Source: SGZJ01 sp949372955 (GTDB lineage: Bacteria > Bacteroidota > Bacteroidia > Flavobacteriales > Flavobacteriaceae). From it: a stretch of DNA of 64,000 nt. Below, piece after piece: positions 17,139 to 26,348 of the stretch. Positions within the stretch are counted from its first letter, which is position 1; each line of letters starts with the position of its first letter. The stretch lies in assembly GCA_949372955.1 (NCBI GenBank), contig CASIAX010000001.1, positions 124,001-188,000 on the forward strand, given 5' to 3'. The translations under genes and the position numbers were made by a program. The notes below the pieces were generated by a model. That model did not search any database and was not told the DNA's origin. It saw nothing but the letters and a program-made list of their open reading frames with translations.

Positions 17139-19547
17139 TTAGTTTCTTAATGGTTTACCAGTTTTTAACATGTGTTCGATACGTTCTAGTGTTTTTCTCT
17201 CTGTACATAAAGATAAAAATGCTTCCCTTTCTATATCTAACAAGTATTGTTCTGAAACCATTGTTGGTTCAGATAAGTCTCCTCCAGCCATTACATAGGC
17301 TAACTTATTGGCTATTTTTTTATCGTGTTCTGAAATGTATTTCGAATCTTGCATAGAATCAGTCCCTACTAAGAACATTCCTAAAGCTTGTTTTCCTAAT
17401 ACTTTAACATCTTTTCGGCTAACAGGTTGAGTATAACCACTCTCAGCCATTAATTTCGCATGTGCTTTTGCAGTTGCTATTTGACGTTCTTTGTTTATAA
17501 CAACAATATCTTTTCCTTTTTGGAGCAACCCTAAATCAAATGCTTCATAAGCTGAAGTAGAAACTTTAGCCATGCCAATGGTTAGAAAATTTTCCTGTAA
17601 AATATTCAACTCAACATCTCCTTTGTGAAATGAATCTGAAGCTCTTAATGCCATTTCTTTAGACCCCCCACCACCAGGGATTACTCCGACACCAAACTCA
17701 ACTAATCCCATATAAGTTTCTGCTGCTGCAACAACCTTATCTGCGTGTAAAGAAATTTCACAACCACCACCTAAAGCCATTCCGTGAGGAGCAGCAATAG
17801 TAGGGATTGAAGAATAACGCATTCTCATCATAGAATCTTGAAAATATTTTATAGCTGTATTTAGCTGATCATATTCTTGTTCTCCAGCCATTAAAAATAT
17901 CATTCCAATATTTGCTCCAACAGAAAAATTCGGAGCTTGATTACCTACAACTAAACCTTGAAAATCTTTTTCTGCTATATCGATAGCCTTATTAAGGCCT
18001 ATTAGAACATCTTCACCAATTGTATTCATTTTAGAACGAAACTCTAAATTTAAAATTCCATCACCAATATCTTGTAAAGAAACCCCAGAGTTTTTAAATA
18101 CTTCAGTGTTTTTTCTAATATTATCTAATATTATAAACGAATCTTGTCCTGGCTTTTTAACTTGTGCTCTAGTAGGGATATCATAATAATAAGAGCTTCC
18201 ATCTTTTATCGTATAAAAAGAGTTTTCTCCTTTTTTTAACATTTCTACCACCCATGCTGCTGGTTCTTTTCCTTCTGATTTCATTAGCTCTACTCCAACT
18301 TCTACACCAATTTCATCCCAAATTTGAAAAGGTCCATGCTCCCAACCAAATCCAGCCCTTAAACCATCATCAATTCTATATAACTCATCTGAAATTTCTG
18401 GAATTCTATTTTGTACGTATGCAAATAAAGCAGCGAAACATTTTCTATAAAACTCACTAGCTTTATCCTTACCTTGTATTAAGACTTTAAATCGATCACC
18501 AACATTATCTATAGTTTTTGTTAATTCTAAAGTAGGAAATGTTACACGTTTTTTAGTTCTGTACTCAAGAGTGTTTAAGTCTAAAGATAAAATCTCTTTT
18601 TTACCATCATTATTAATAATTCTTTTGTAAAAGCCTTGTTTTGTTTTACTACCTAACCATTTATTTTTAATCATTGTATTTACAAAATGAGGAATCTCAA
18701 ATTGACTTCTCATCTCATCGTTAGGACAATTCTCTTTTACTCCGTTTGCTGTATGAACTAGTGTATCTAACCCAACCACATCAATTGTTCTAAAAGTTGC
18801 AGATTTCGGTCGACCAATAACAGGTCCAGACAACTTATCCACTTCTTCAATTGTTAATCCCATTTCTTTAACAATATGAAATAGATTCATTATACTAAAA
18901 ATTCCAATTCTATTACCGATAAATGCAGGAGTATCTTTTGCTAATACCGATGTTTTACCTAAGAATTTGTCTCCGTACATCATTAAAAAATCCGTAACTG
19001 ATTGATCACAGTTTGGTCCTGGTACAACTTCGAATAATTTTAAATATCTTGGAGGGTTAAAAAAGTGAGTTACAGCAAAGTGCTTTTGAAAGTCTTCACT
19101 TCTACCTTCATTCATGAATTTTATAGGTATTCCAGAAGTGTTTGATGTAATTAATGTACCTGGTGTTCTGTATTTTTCAATTTTTTCAAAAACAGTTTTT
19201 TTAATATCTAACCGTTCTACGACTACCTCCATAACCCAATCAACATCTTTAATTAAATGCAAATCATCCTCTAAATTTCCAGTTGTAATTCTATTTGAAA
19301 ATTTTTGATTGTAAATAGGTGAAGGTTTTGACTTTAATGATGCTATTAATGCATCATTTACTAGCCGATTACGAACTACTTTATTTTCTAATGTTAATCC
19401 TTTTGCTTTTTCTTTATCGTTCAATTCTCTAGGAACTATGTCTAGTAAAAGAACTTCTACTCCAATATTTGCGAAATGACATGCTATACCACTTCCCATT
19501 ATTCCAGATCCTATTACTGCAATTTTATTTATTTTTCTATTTTGCAT
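17139..19547 (-). CDS. fadN: 3-hydroxyacyl-CoA dehydrogenase / enoyl-CoA hydratase (FadN type)
   Basis: An 802-residue fusion for the second and third steps of beta-oxidation. The dehydrogenase comes first: VIGSGIMGSGIACHFA (about 10-25) binds NAD, and THFFNPPRYLKLFEVVPG and DTPAFIGNRIG carry the catalytic region. The enoyl-CoA hydratase part starts near residue 500, with NFSVGANIGMIF, GMALGGGCEISLHAD and GLVEFGVGVIPGGGGS, in which both crotonase-type glutamates are kept. The order dehydrogenase-then-hydratase is that of FadN in Bacillus and is the reverse of E. coli FadB. It overlaps the end of marR by 11 bases. Confidence 0.94.
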   Translation of the reverse strand: MQNRKINKIAVIGSGIMGSGIACHFANIGVEVLLLDIVPRELNDKEKAKGLTLENKVVRNRLVNDALIASLKSKPSPIYNQKFSNRITTGNLEDDLHLIKDVDWVMEVVVERLDIKKTVFEKIEKYRTPGTLITSNTSGIPIKFMNEGRSEDFQKHFAVTHFFNPPRYLKLFEVVPGPNCDQSVTDFLMMYGDKFLGKTSVLAKDTPAFIGNRIGIFSIMNLFHIVKEMGLTIEEVDKLSGPVIGRPKSATFRTIDVVGLDTLVHTANGVKENCPNDEMRSQFEIPHFVNTMIKNKWLGSKTKQGFYKRIINNDGKKEILSLDLNTLEYRTKKRVTFPTLELTKTIDNVGDRFKVLIQGKDKASEFYRKCFAALFAYVQNRIPEISDELYRIDDGLRAGFGWEHGPFQIWDEIGVEVGVELMKSEGKEPAAWVVEMLKKGENSFYTIKDGSSYYYDIPTRAQVKKPGQDSFIILDNIRKNTEVFKNSGVSLQDIGDGILNLEFRSKMNTIGEDVLIGLNKAIDIAEKDFQGLVVGNQAPNFSVGANIGMIFLMAGEQEYDQLNTAIKYFQDSMMRMRYSSIPTIAAPHGMALGGGCEISLHADKVVAAAETYMGLVEFGVGVIPGGGGSKEMALRASDSFHKGDVELNILQENFLTIGMAKVSTSAYEAFDLGLLQKGKDIVVINKERQIATAKAHAKLMAESGYTQPVSRKDVKVLGKQALGMFLVGTDSMQDSKYISEHDKKIANKLAYVMAGGDLSEPTMVSEQYLLDIEREAFLSLCTERKTLERIEHMLKTGKPLRN

Positions 19548-19992
19548 TTTCTTTATTTTCTGTAAATATTAATTTATTTCCTATTAAGTTGTTGATTAAC
19601 TCTGTAACCTCAAAGAAAGATTCAATTTTTTCTTTGTTAATATTATTTGATATAGCATTATTAAACATTAAAACTCTTTCTCTAGCTTTTTCTCTACTAA
19701 TTATCCCAAATTTAGTCAGATGAACTAGAACTCCCCTTCCGTCATCTGGATTAGGTTTTCTTTTTATTAACCCTTCAAGCTCCATTGATGATAATATTCT
19801 CGACAAACTGTTAACACCAATCCCCATTTTTGGACCTAACGAGGTTGAAGGTGTGCCTTTTCCTGGATCAATACTCAGTAAGGTAAAACCAGTAGCCATT
19901 GTTGAGTCATAGTTAGTAGCATCTTCATTATACATTTTCTTTACAGCTAACCATGTGGTTCTCAGCACATAATCTATTGTTTTATCTTTCAT
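19537..19992 (-). CDS. MarR-family regulator of the beta-oxidation operon
   Basis: A 151-residue winged-helix protein. The recognition region MGIGVNSLSRILSSMELEG and the wing with DDGRGVLVHLT, the family's DxRxxxxxLT motif, are clear; flanking helices would form the dimer. It is the first gene of the operon and overlaps fadN by 11 bases. Two palindromes lie 44-88 bases upstream, so it probably represses its own operon and is released by a fatty acid or acyl-CoA. The ligand is an inference; FadR in Bacillus, which controls a similar operon, is a TetR protein. Confidence 0.88.
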   Translation of the reverse strand: MKDKTIDYVLRTTWLAVKKMYNEDATNYDSTMATGFTLLSIDPGKGTPSTSLGPKMGIGVNSLSRILSSMELEGLIKRKPNPDDGRGVLVHLTKFGIISREKARERVLMFNNAISNNINKEKIESFFEVTELINNLIGNKLIFTENKENAK

Positions 19993-20018
19993 TTTAAATT
20001 TTATTGTCTATATAAAAT

Positions 20019-20026
20019 CAAATATA
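20019..20026 (-). promoter_or_regulatory. -7 box of the marR-fad operon promoter
   Basis: TATATTTG on the reverse strand fits TAnnTTTG and lies 27 bases before the marR start codon. At a 19-20 base spacing the -33 region would fall inside the palindrome at 20036-20053, so a bound protein there would block polymerase. Confidence 0.6.
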
Positions 20027-20035
20027 ACAAAAACA

Positions 20036-20053
20036 TACTATGCATGCATAGTA
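20036..20053. promoter_or_regulatory. Operator-like palindrome, site 1 (perfect)
   Basis: TACTATGCATGCATAGTA is an exact 18-base inverted repeat with no spacer. It lies 9 bases upstream of the -7 box of the marR-fad promoter and has the size of a MarR-type operator. Its centre is 27 bases from the centre of site 2. Confidence 0.7.
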
Positions 20054-20062
20054 AATAGTAAA

Positions 20063-20080
20063 TATTATGCATGCATAGTA
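20063..20080. promoter_or_regulatory. Operator-like palindrome, site 2 (one mismatch)
   Basis: TATTATGCATGCATAGTA repeats site 1 with a single change (T for C at the third base). The 14 central bases TTATGCATGCATAG differ from symmetry only at that outer edge. Two copies of the same rare palindrome in a 45-base span is strong evidence for a binding site of the adjacent MarR regulator. Confidence 0.65.
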
Positions 20081-20123
20081 TTTTGCAGTGAGTTAAAGGA
20101 CTAATTAATTAAGAATAAACTAG

Positions 20124-22535
20124 TTACTTAATTATTTTGAACACCTTATAACCAGTATTTGTAATTAGCTTTAATATATATAAACCAGAACTAAAATTAC
20201 TAAAGTCAAATGTTTTGATATTTTCATCAGTTTTTATTAATTGTCCGGAAATAGTATATATTTCAACAGTATAGTCTATAAGCTCTGTATTTATATTTAG
20301 GATGTTACTTACTGGGTTAGGGTATAGGTGCGTTAATTTATTAACACTACCGTTTAAATTTAACTGATTAGAAATTCCATTAATTTCTAAATCATCAAAA
20401 TAAAATCCATCTCTTCTACCAAACCCATTTGTAACTATTTTAAATCTAATTAAGATTGTTTCCTCTAAATAATCAGTAAGAGAAATTTTTTCTTGAACCC
20501 AATCATCTTGATTACCTGAGTAGAGTGGTTCATTGTATGCATTTTGATGATTTCCACCACCACTTTGAGTATATACCCCACATTGAGGTATCCAATAGTC
20601 ACCATTGTCTGTTGAAACTTCCAACTGTACATAATCAAAATTACTTTGAATTTCCCATTTGGTATTGAATGTTATTTCAGCATAAGTATATCCACTTAAA
20701 TCAATTTCTTCACTCAGAGTTATAGTAGAATTCTGATTATTATAGTAATTACTATCGGGTGAATCTGTGATGGATGTGCTAGCGCTAAAGTAGTCTTCAT
20801 TTGTGAGAGCCCAATTGTTAGAGTTTGTAGACCAATTATTTGAAAAATCATTTTCCGAATCAGTATATATAGCAGAGTATTCTCCGAATATTTTTGTTAC
20901 TAAATACTCCTTATCAAATGATCCATTATTCAAAACTAGTTTATAGGAAATATCATCACCAACATTAATATCACTGTTTAAAGTAATTAAAAATGAATCT
21001 TCAATTGTTTCACCAAGGTCTAACAGGTTATGATAATTAATAGCCTCAACTGAGGAGATATTTTCTGAAACTGGAACAAAACTTACACTAAAATCTCCAG
21101 ACTCACTAATACCTAACCTTTGTAAATCATAAGTACTATTAAATGACAGCCCTTCAATTGTGTATAAAGTGGTTTCATTTAGTATTGCATAGTTATTGAC
21201 TAATCTTGCAGCATTTAGATTTAAAAAAATCATTTCTTTACACAGATCTTCAATTGATGATGCGGCTGGCCAAAAAGAAGAACCTATTTCGGGGGTCATT
21301 GCAAATATTTTATCTCTAGTTTCCCCGCTTTCTGTTGTTAACATTCCGTACATAAAATCATCACTATCTCCAGCTGCGGGGTACAGTTCGGAACTAAGAA
21401 TATTCTCATAACCATTTTCCTGAACTAGTAAACTAGATATATTTTCAAATACTTCATTGTCTTCAGTAAGCTGGTTATAATCATACCCAAAAGGATATAA
21501 TAGTAAATTACTGTAAGAATGGTTATTTAGAGCTAGCTTAAAATCATTGCTTTCAACAAAATACCTGATTGCACTATTTTCAGATTCTGAAAAAGGTTCT
21601 GACCCTGCATAGGTGTCATTTCCGGTATTATTGGAAGTTCCAGCTGTATTCCATACTTCATTTCCATTATTATCTATGTACGAATAGTTTCTATTGTTAT
21701 CTACCCCGTGGGTATTAAACCTGTTTTTTCGCCACATTCCACCTCCTTGTGGTTCATCAGTTTCGTTATAAATATAACCGTCTGGGTTAACACATGGGAT
21801 GAAATATAATTCAGTATTATCAACTATATCTTTAATTTCTTGATCAGTCTCATAGTTTTCTAATAAGTACCACATATAAAATACAAGTTGCTGTAATGAG
21901 GCAGGTTCTCTAGCGTGATGAACAGCTGTATATAAAACTTCAGGTTCACTTTCATTAGTGTTTGGGTTATCTGAAATTTTCACCCATTGTAAAAATCTTT
22001 CTTCATAGGTTTGGTGGGGATGTGGTTCTGAACTTATACTTTCATCTTTCAAATCACTCCTTATTGATATTAAGTTTGGAAATAGCTGATTCATTTCATC
22101 TAGCTCATCTAGCATTTCTGAATAAGTATAAAAGCCGCCAAAGTCATTTCCATCTTTTATATTATAATTTTGAGGAGTTGTATATGAAAAGCTTTCTCCT
22201 GTATCGCAATTAAAATTTTTTGATTCACTAGCTGAGACATAATCTTTATGGTTTGGATTATTTCTATTTCTATAATAGGAAGAGACATCATTAATTACAA
22301 TTGAATAATCAAAATTTAACTCATTTAATAAAACTATTTCGGATTCAGAAAAATCAGACTCGAAATACTCATTTTTTTTATGAATACCATGATCTATACT
22401 TATCCCAGAGTTAATAAGCATATTAAATTCTAGAGAATTATTATATTCTATTTTAACGCGATGATATAATTCTTTATTATTTGAGAATGAATTTGTGAAA
22501 TATAAGCCGATTAATACAACTAAAATTTTTTTCAT
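20124..22535 (-). CDS. Secreted M14 zinc carboxypeptidase with T9SS sorting domain
   Basis: An 803-residue exported peptidase. After the signal peptide (about 1-18) and a propeptide comes the M14 catalytic domain. Zinc ligands are H207 and E210 in HHAREP and the His of ALNNHSYSNLLLYP, and the catalytic Glu is in AMTPEIGSSFWP. CVNPDGY and GVDNNRNY are substrate-binding landmarks. From about residue 560 a jelly-roll module precedes the T9SS tail (YPNPVSNILNIN and FSSGLYILKL). It should be secreted across or anchored to the outer membrane to trim peptides. It has no obvious terminator before the fad operon. Confidence 0.93.
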   Translation of the reverse strand: MKKILVVLIGLYFTNSFSNNKELYHRVKIEYNNSLEFNMLINSGISIDHGIHKKNEYFESDFSESEIVLLNELNFDYSIVINDVSSYYRNRNNPNHKDYVSASESKNFNCDTGESFSYTTPQNYNIKDGNDFGGFYTYSEMLDELDEMNQLFPNLISIRSDLKDESISSEPHPHQTYEERFLQWVKISDNPNTNESEPEVLYTAVHHAREPASLQQLVFYMWYLLENYETDQEIKDIVDNTELYFIPCVNPDGYIYNETDEPQGGGMWRKNRFNTHGVDNNRNYSYIDNNGNEVWNTAGTSNNTGNDTYAGSEPFSESENSAIRYFVESNDFKLALNNHSYSNLLLYPFGYDYNQLTEDNEVFENISSLLVQENGYENILSSELYPAAGDSDDFMYGMLTTESGETRDKIFAMTPEIGSSFWPAASSIEDLCKEMIFLNLNAARLVNNYAILNETTLYTIEGLSFNSTYDLQRLGISESGDFSVSFVPVSENISSVEAINYHNLLDLGETIEDSFLITLNSDINVGDDISYKLVLNNGSFDKEYLVTKIFGEYSAIYTDSENDFSNNWSTNSNNWALTNEDYFSASTSITDSPDSNYYNNQNSTITLSEEIDLSGYTYAEITFNTKWEIQSNFDYVQLEVSTDNGDYWIPQCGVYTQSGGGNHQNAYNEPLYSGNQDDWVQEKISLTDYLEETILIRFKIVTNGFGRRDGFYFDDLEINGISNQLNLNGSVNKLTHLYPNPVSNILNINTELIDYTVEIYTISGQLIKTDENIKTFDFSNFSSGLYILKLITNTGYKVFKIIK

Positions 22536-22569
22536 TTATGTGTGTTAAAAAATAAGTTTATGGTAAATA

Positions 22570-25500
22570 TTACTCGTTATTGATTATCCAATTTTTAGCA
22601 TTTGTAAATGCCTTAATCCATGGGGAAATTTCATCGCTCCTGCCATCTAAATAATTTGCCCAGTTCCATTGAAATATTGATCTCTCAATATGAGGCATTG
22701 TAACTAAATGTCTTCCAGATTTATCAGACAACATTGCTGTATTATAGTCAGATCCGTTTGGATTTGAAGGGTAGTTATTATAAGTGTATTTTGCTACTAT
22801 ATTATATTCTTCTTCTCTGTGGGGTAATTTGAATTTACCTTCTCCATGACTAATCCATACACCTAAATTAGCTCCTTCTAAGTTTGAAAGCATTATTGAA
22901 TTATTTTTCTGAATACATACTGATGTAAATGCACTCTCATGTTTATTAGAATCATTAAAAGTCATTTTTCCATGATTCTTATGCTCAGGATTAATTAAAT
23001 CTAATTCCATAAATAGCTGACAGCCGTTACATATCCCAACTGATAGTGTATCTTTTCTTTTTATGAAATTTTCTAAGGAAGATTTAGCTTTTTGATTGTA
23101 TTTAAATGCTCCTGCCCATCCTTTTGCAGATCCAAGTACGTCAGAGTTAGAAAATCCACCTACAGCTCCTATAAATTGAATTTCTTCTAAGTTTTCTCTA
23201 CCAGATATTAAATCTGTCATATGAATATCCTTTACATCAAAACCAGCCAAATACATTGCATTAGCCATTTCTCTCTCACTGTTACTTCCTTTTTCTCTAA
23301 TTATAGCAGCTTTTGGTCTACTAATTGATTTGTCTATGTGAGGTATTTGACCATTAAAATTACTTGGAAAATTAAACTCTAATGGTTGTTTTTTATAATT
23401 TTCAAATCTTTCTTTAGCAAGATTGTTAGAGGTTTGTTTTTTGTCTAATAACAAAGAAGTATTGTACCAGTGATCTCTATATTCTTCAATATCTATATTA
23501 AAATCATCATTAAAATTTTTAATAATCAAATTATTAGATTTTGTAGTTTCTCCAATTTTGAAAAACTCTATATTCTCACTGTTAAATAAATTTTCTAAAG
23601 AACTATCTTTAGATTGAATAATCAAGCCTGAATTTTCTGAAAATAACAGTTTTATAGAGTCTTTTTCGTTCAACTCATCAAAGCTTAAATTAGCACCAAT
23701 ATTATTATCTGAAAAGCACATCTCACATAAGGTAGTTATTAAGCCTCCTGCTGAAATATCATGACCAGCAACAATTAAGTCTTTAGTTATCAAATTTTGA
23801 ACTGCATTAAAGACTTTCAAAAGATAATTTGAGTCTTTAATTGTGGGAGTTTCACAACCAATTTTATTTAATGTTTGTGCGAATGAACTTCCTCCAAGTT
23901 TATAATCATCTTGAGAAAGATTTAAGTAATAAATATTTCCTTTATTTAGTTTAAATAGTGGCTCTACTACATTATTTATATTACTACATTCTGCTGCTGC
24001 TGAGATTATAACTGTACCAGGCGCTAGAACTTCTTTATCAGAATATTTCTGCTTCATAGATAAAGAATCCTTTCCTGTAGGTACATTAATTCCAAGTTCA
24101 ATAGCAAATTTAGATATTGACTCTACTGCATCATAAAGCCTACTATCTTCTCCATTATTATTACAAGGCCACATCCAGTTTGCAGATAATGATATTCCTT
24201 TTATCCCTTTTGTAAGTGGAGCCCATATTATATTACTCAATGCTTCAGCTATACTATTTCTACTTCCAGCTACTGGGTCAATTAAGCCGGAAATAGGGGA
24301 GTGGCCAATTGATGTAGCAACCCCATTTGAGCTATTAAAGTCTAAAGCCATAACACCACAATTATTTAATGGTAGTTGTAAAGGACCTACACATTGTTGT
24401 TTAGCTACTTTTCCTCCAACACATCTATCAACTTTATTTGTTAGCCAATCTTTACATCCTACAGCCTCTAATTTAAACAGCTGTTTTAAGTAGTCATAAA
24501 AATCATTTTTATCATAACCTATGGAACTATAATTGATAATTTTTTTATTATCTATCATAACAGTTTCAGGAGAGCTGCCAAAAAAATTATCTAATGATAA
24601 GTCCAAAGGGGTATTTCCATTTGATTTTGACTTAATAGTAAATCTATTGTTGTTGGTTACTGTTCCTACTTCATAAATCGGGGCTCTTTCTCTTTTAGCA
24701 ATCTTATTTAAAATGTCTACTTTTTTAGGGTTTATTATAAGACCCATTCTTTCTTGAGATTCGTTTCCTATAATTTCTTTAGATGAAAGTGTGGAATCTC
24801 CTATAGGAAGTTTGTCTAAATCTATTTCACCACCTGTTTCTTCTACTAGTTCAGAAAGACAGTTTAAGTGCCCTCCAGCCCCATGATCATGTATGGAAAC
24901 GATAAAGTTTTCATCACTTTCAACCATACCTCTGATAGCATTAGCTACTCTTTTTTGCATCTCAGGGTTAGACCTTTGTACAGCATTTAATTCGATACCT
25001 TTTGAAAACTCACCCGTATCAGAAGATGAAACTGCAGCTCCACCCATTCCTATTCTATAATTATCACCACCTAAAACTATTATTTTATCTCCATTATTAG
25101 GAGTGTCTTTAATCGCTTGGTCTGTAACTCCATACCCAATCCCTCCTGCTTGCATTATAACCTTATCAAAACCAATAGTTTTATTATTCTCTTCGTGTTC
25201 AAAAGTTAGAACCGAACCAGTAATAAGTGGTTGACCAAATTTATTGCCAAAATCAGAGGCCCCATTTGATGCTTTTATTAAAATATCTAAAGGAGACTGG
25301 TATAGCCATTTTCTTTCTTTAATATTTTTTTCCCAGGATTTCCCATTTGAATTTCTTGGATAAGGAGTCATATATACCGCTGTGCCAGCTAGAGGAAGAG
25401 ATCCTTTCCCACCAGCTAGTCTATCTCTAATTTCACCCCCAGACCCAGTTGCAGCGCCGTTAAATGGCTCAACCGTGGTTGGAAAATTATGCGTTTCTGC

Positions 25501-26238
25501 TTTCAATGAAATAACAGAGCTTACTTTTTTTAAACGATAATAATCAGCTATATCTGATCTAGCTGGGGCAAACTGAGTTATATTTGGTCCTTGAATAAAG
25601 GCAACATTGTCTTTATAAGCAGAGACAATAGAATTAGGATTTTTTTTAGATGTTTCCTTGATTAATTTAAATAAAGATGATTTTTTTTCTTCTCCATCTA
25701 TAATAAATCTCCCATTAAATATTTTGTGTCTACAATGCTCTGAATTTACTTGAGAAAATCCAAAAACTTCAGAGTCAGTTAATTTCCTGCTAATCTTTTT
25801 AGAAATATCATTAAGATATTTAATTTCTTCTGAATTTAAAGAGAGACCTTCTTGTAAATTATATTTTTCAATATCATCTATCGTAAGAATTTCTTCTGGC
25901 TTTATATCTATTGTAAAAATTTGTTGATTTAAGCTTTTGTATTTTTCATTAACCATATAATCAAAATCAGTAAACTCTGTATCAATTTTATCAAATTCTT
26001 CAATTCTTAATAATGAATTGACACCCATATTTTGAGCTATCTCAACAGCATTTGTACTCCAAGGAGATATCATTTCAGCTCTAGGACCTAAATAAGTTGA
26101 TTTCAATTCATTGGTTTGAATTAATGGTTTATCACCAAATACCCATGACAATTTATCAATATCTACATTTGATATTTTGTCTTCTGACTGTACAGCAAAA
26201 ATTTTATTTCTAGAAATATCACCAAAAAAAAGAATCAT
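22570..26238 (-). CDS. purL: Phosphoribosylformylglycinamidine synthase (large single-chain type)
   Basis: A 1222-residue enzyme for the fourth step of purine synthesis, converting FGAR to FGAM with glutamine and ATP. It is the large form in which the synthetase and the glutamine amidotransferase are in one chain. SAETHNFPTTVEPFNGAATG-type sequence (about residue 255) is the PurL signature. The C-terminal amidotransferase has the nucleophile Cys in VGICNGCQLFMEL and the His in TMPHIERSIFQWNW. Length is slightly below the 1295 residues of E. coli PurL. It follows an intergenic stretch of 110 bases with no clear promoter match. Confidence 0.97.
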   Translation of the reverse strand: MILFFGDISRNKIFAVQSEDKISNVDIDKLSWVFGDKPLIQTNELKSTYLGPRAEMISPWSTNAVEIAQNMGVNSLLRIEEFDKIDTEFTDFDYMVNEKYKSLNQQIFTIDIKPEEILTIDDIEKYNLQEGLSLNSEEIKYLNDISKKISRKLTDSEVFGFSQVNSEHCRHKIFNGRFIIDGEEKKSSLFKLIKETSKKNPNSIVSAYKDNVAFIQGPNITQFAPARSDIADYYRLKKVSSVISLKAETHNFPTTVEPFNGAATGSGGEIRDRLAGGKGSLPLAGTAVYMTPYPRNSNGKSWEKNIKERKWLYQSPLDILIKASNGASDFGNKFGQPLITGSVLTFEHEENNKTIGFDKVIMQAGGIGYGVTDQAIKDTPNNGDKIIVLGGDNYRIGMGGAAVSSSDTGEFSKGIELNAVQRSNPEMQKRVANAIRGMVESDENFIVSIHDHGAGGHLNCLSELVEETGGEIDLDKLPIGDSTLSSKEIIGNESQERMGLIINPKKVDILNKIAKRERAPIYEVGTVTNNNRFTIKSKSNGNTPLDLSLDNFFGSSPETVMIDNKKIINYSSIGYDKNDFYDYLKQLFKLEAVGCKDWLTNKVDRCVGGKVAKQQCVGPLQLPLNNCGVMALDFNSSNGVATSIGHSPISGLIDPVAGSRNSIAEALSNIIWAPLTKGIKGISLSANWMWPCNNNGEDSRLYDAVESISKFAIELGINVPTGKDSLSMKQKYSDKEVLAPGTVIISAAAECSNINNVVEPLFKLNKGNIYYLNLSQDDYKLGGSSFAQTLNKIGCETPTIKDSNYLLKVFNAVQNLITKDLIVAGHDISAGGLITTLCEMCFSDNNIGANLSFDELNEKDSIKLLFSENSGLIIQSKDSSLENLFNSENIEFFKIGETTKSNNLIIKNFNDDFNIDIEEYRDHWYNTSLLLDKKQTSNNLAKERFENYKKQPLEFNFPSNFNGQIPHIDKSISRPKAAIIREKGSNSEREMANAMYLAGFDVKDIHMTDLISGRENLEEIQFIGAVGGFSNSDVLGSAKGWAGAFKYNQKAKSSLENFIKRKDTLSVGICNGCQLFMELDLINPEHKNHGKMTFNDSNKHESAFTSVCIQKNNSIMLSNLEGANLGVWISHGEGKFKLPHREEEYNIVAKYTYNNYPSNPNGSDYNTAMLSDKSGRHLVTMPHIERSIFQWNWANYLDGRSDEISPWIKAFTNAKNWIINNE

Positions 26239-26348
26239 AATTTAATAAATATTTAGAAGATAAAATTAACTTTTTTAAAGCTAATATTATATTAAATTAT
26301 AAATGATAATTTATTAGTTATTCACTATGTTTTGAACAAAATAAATTT

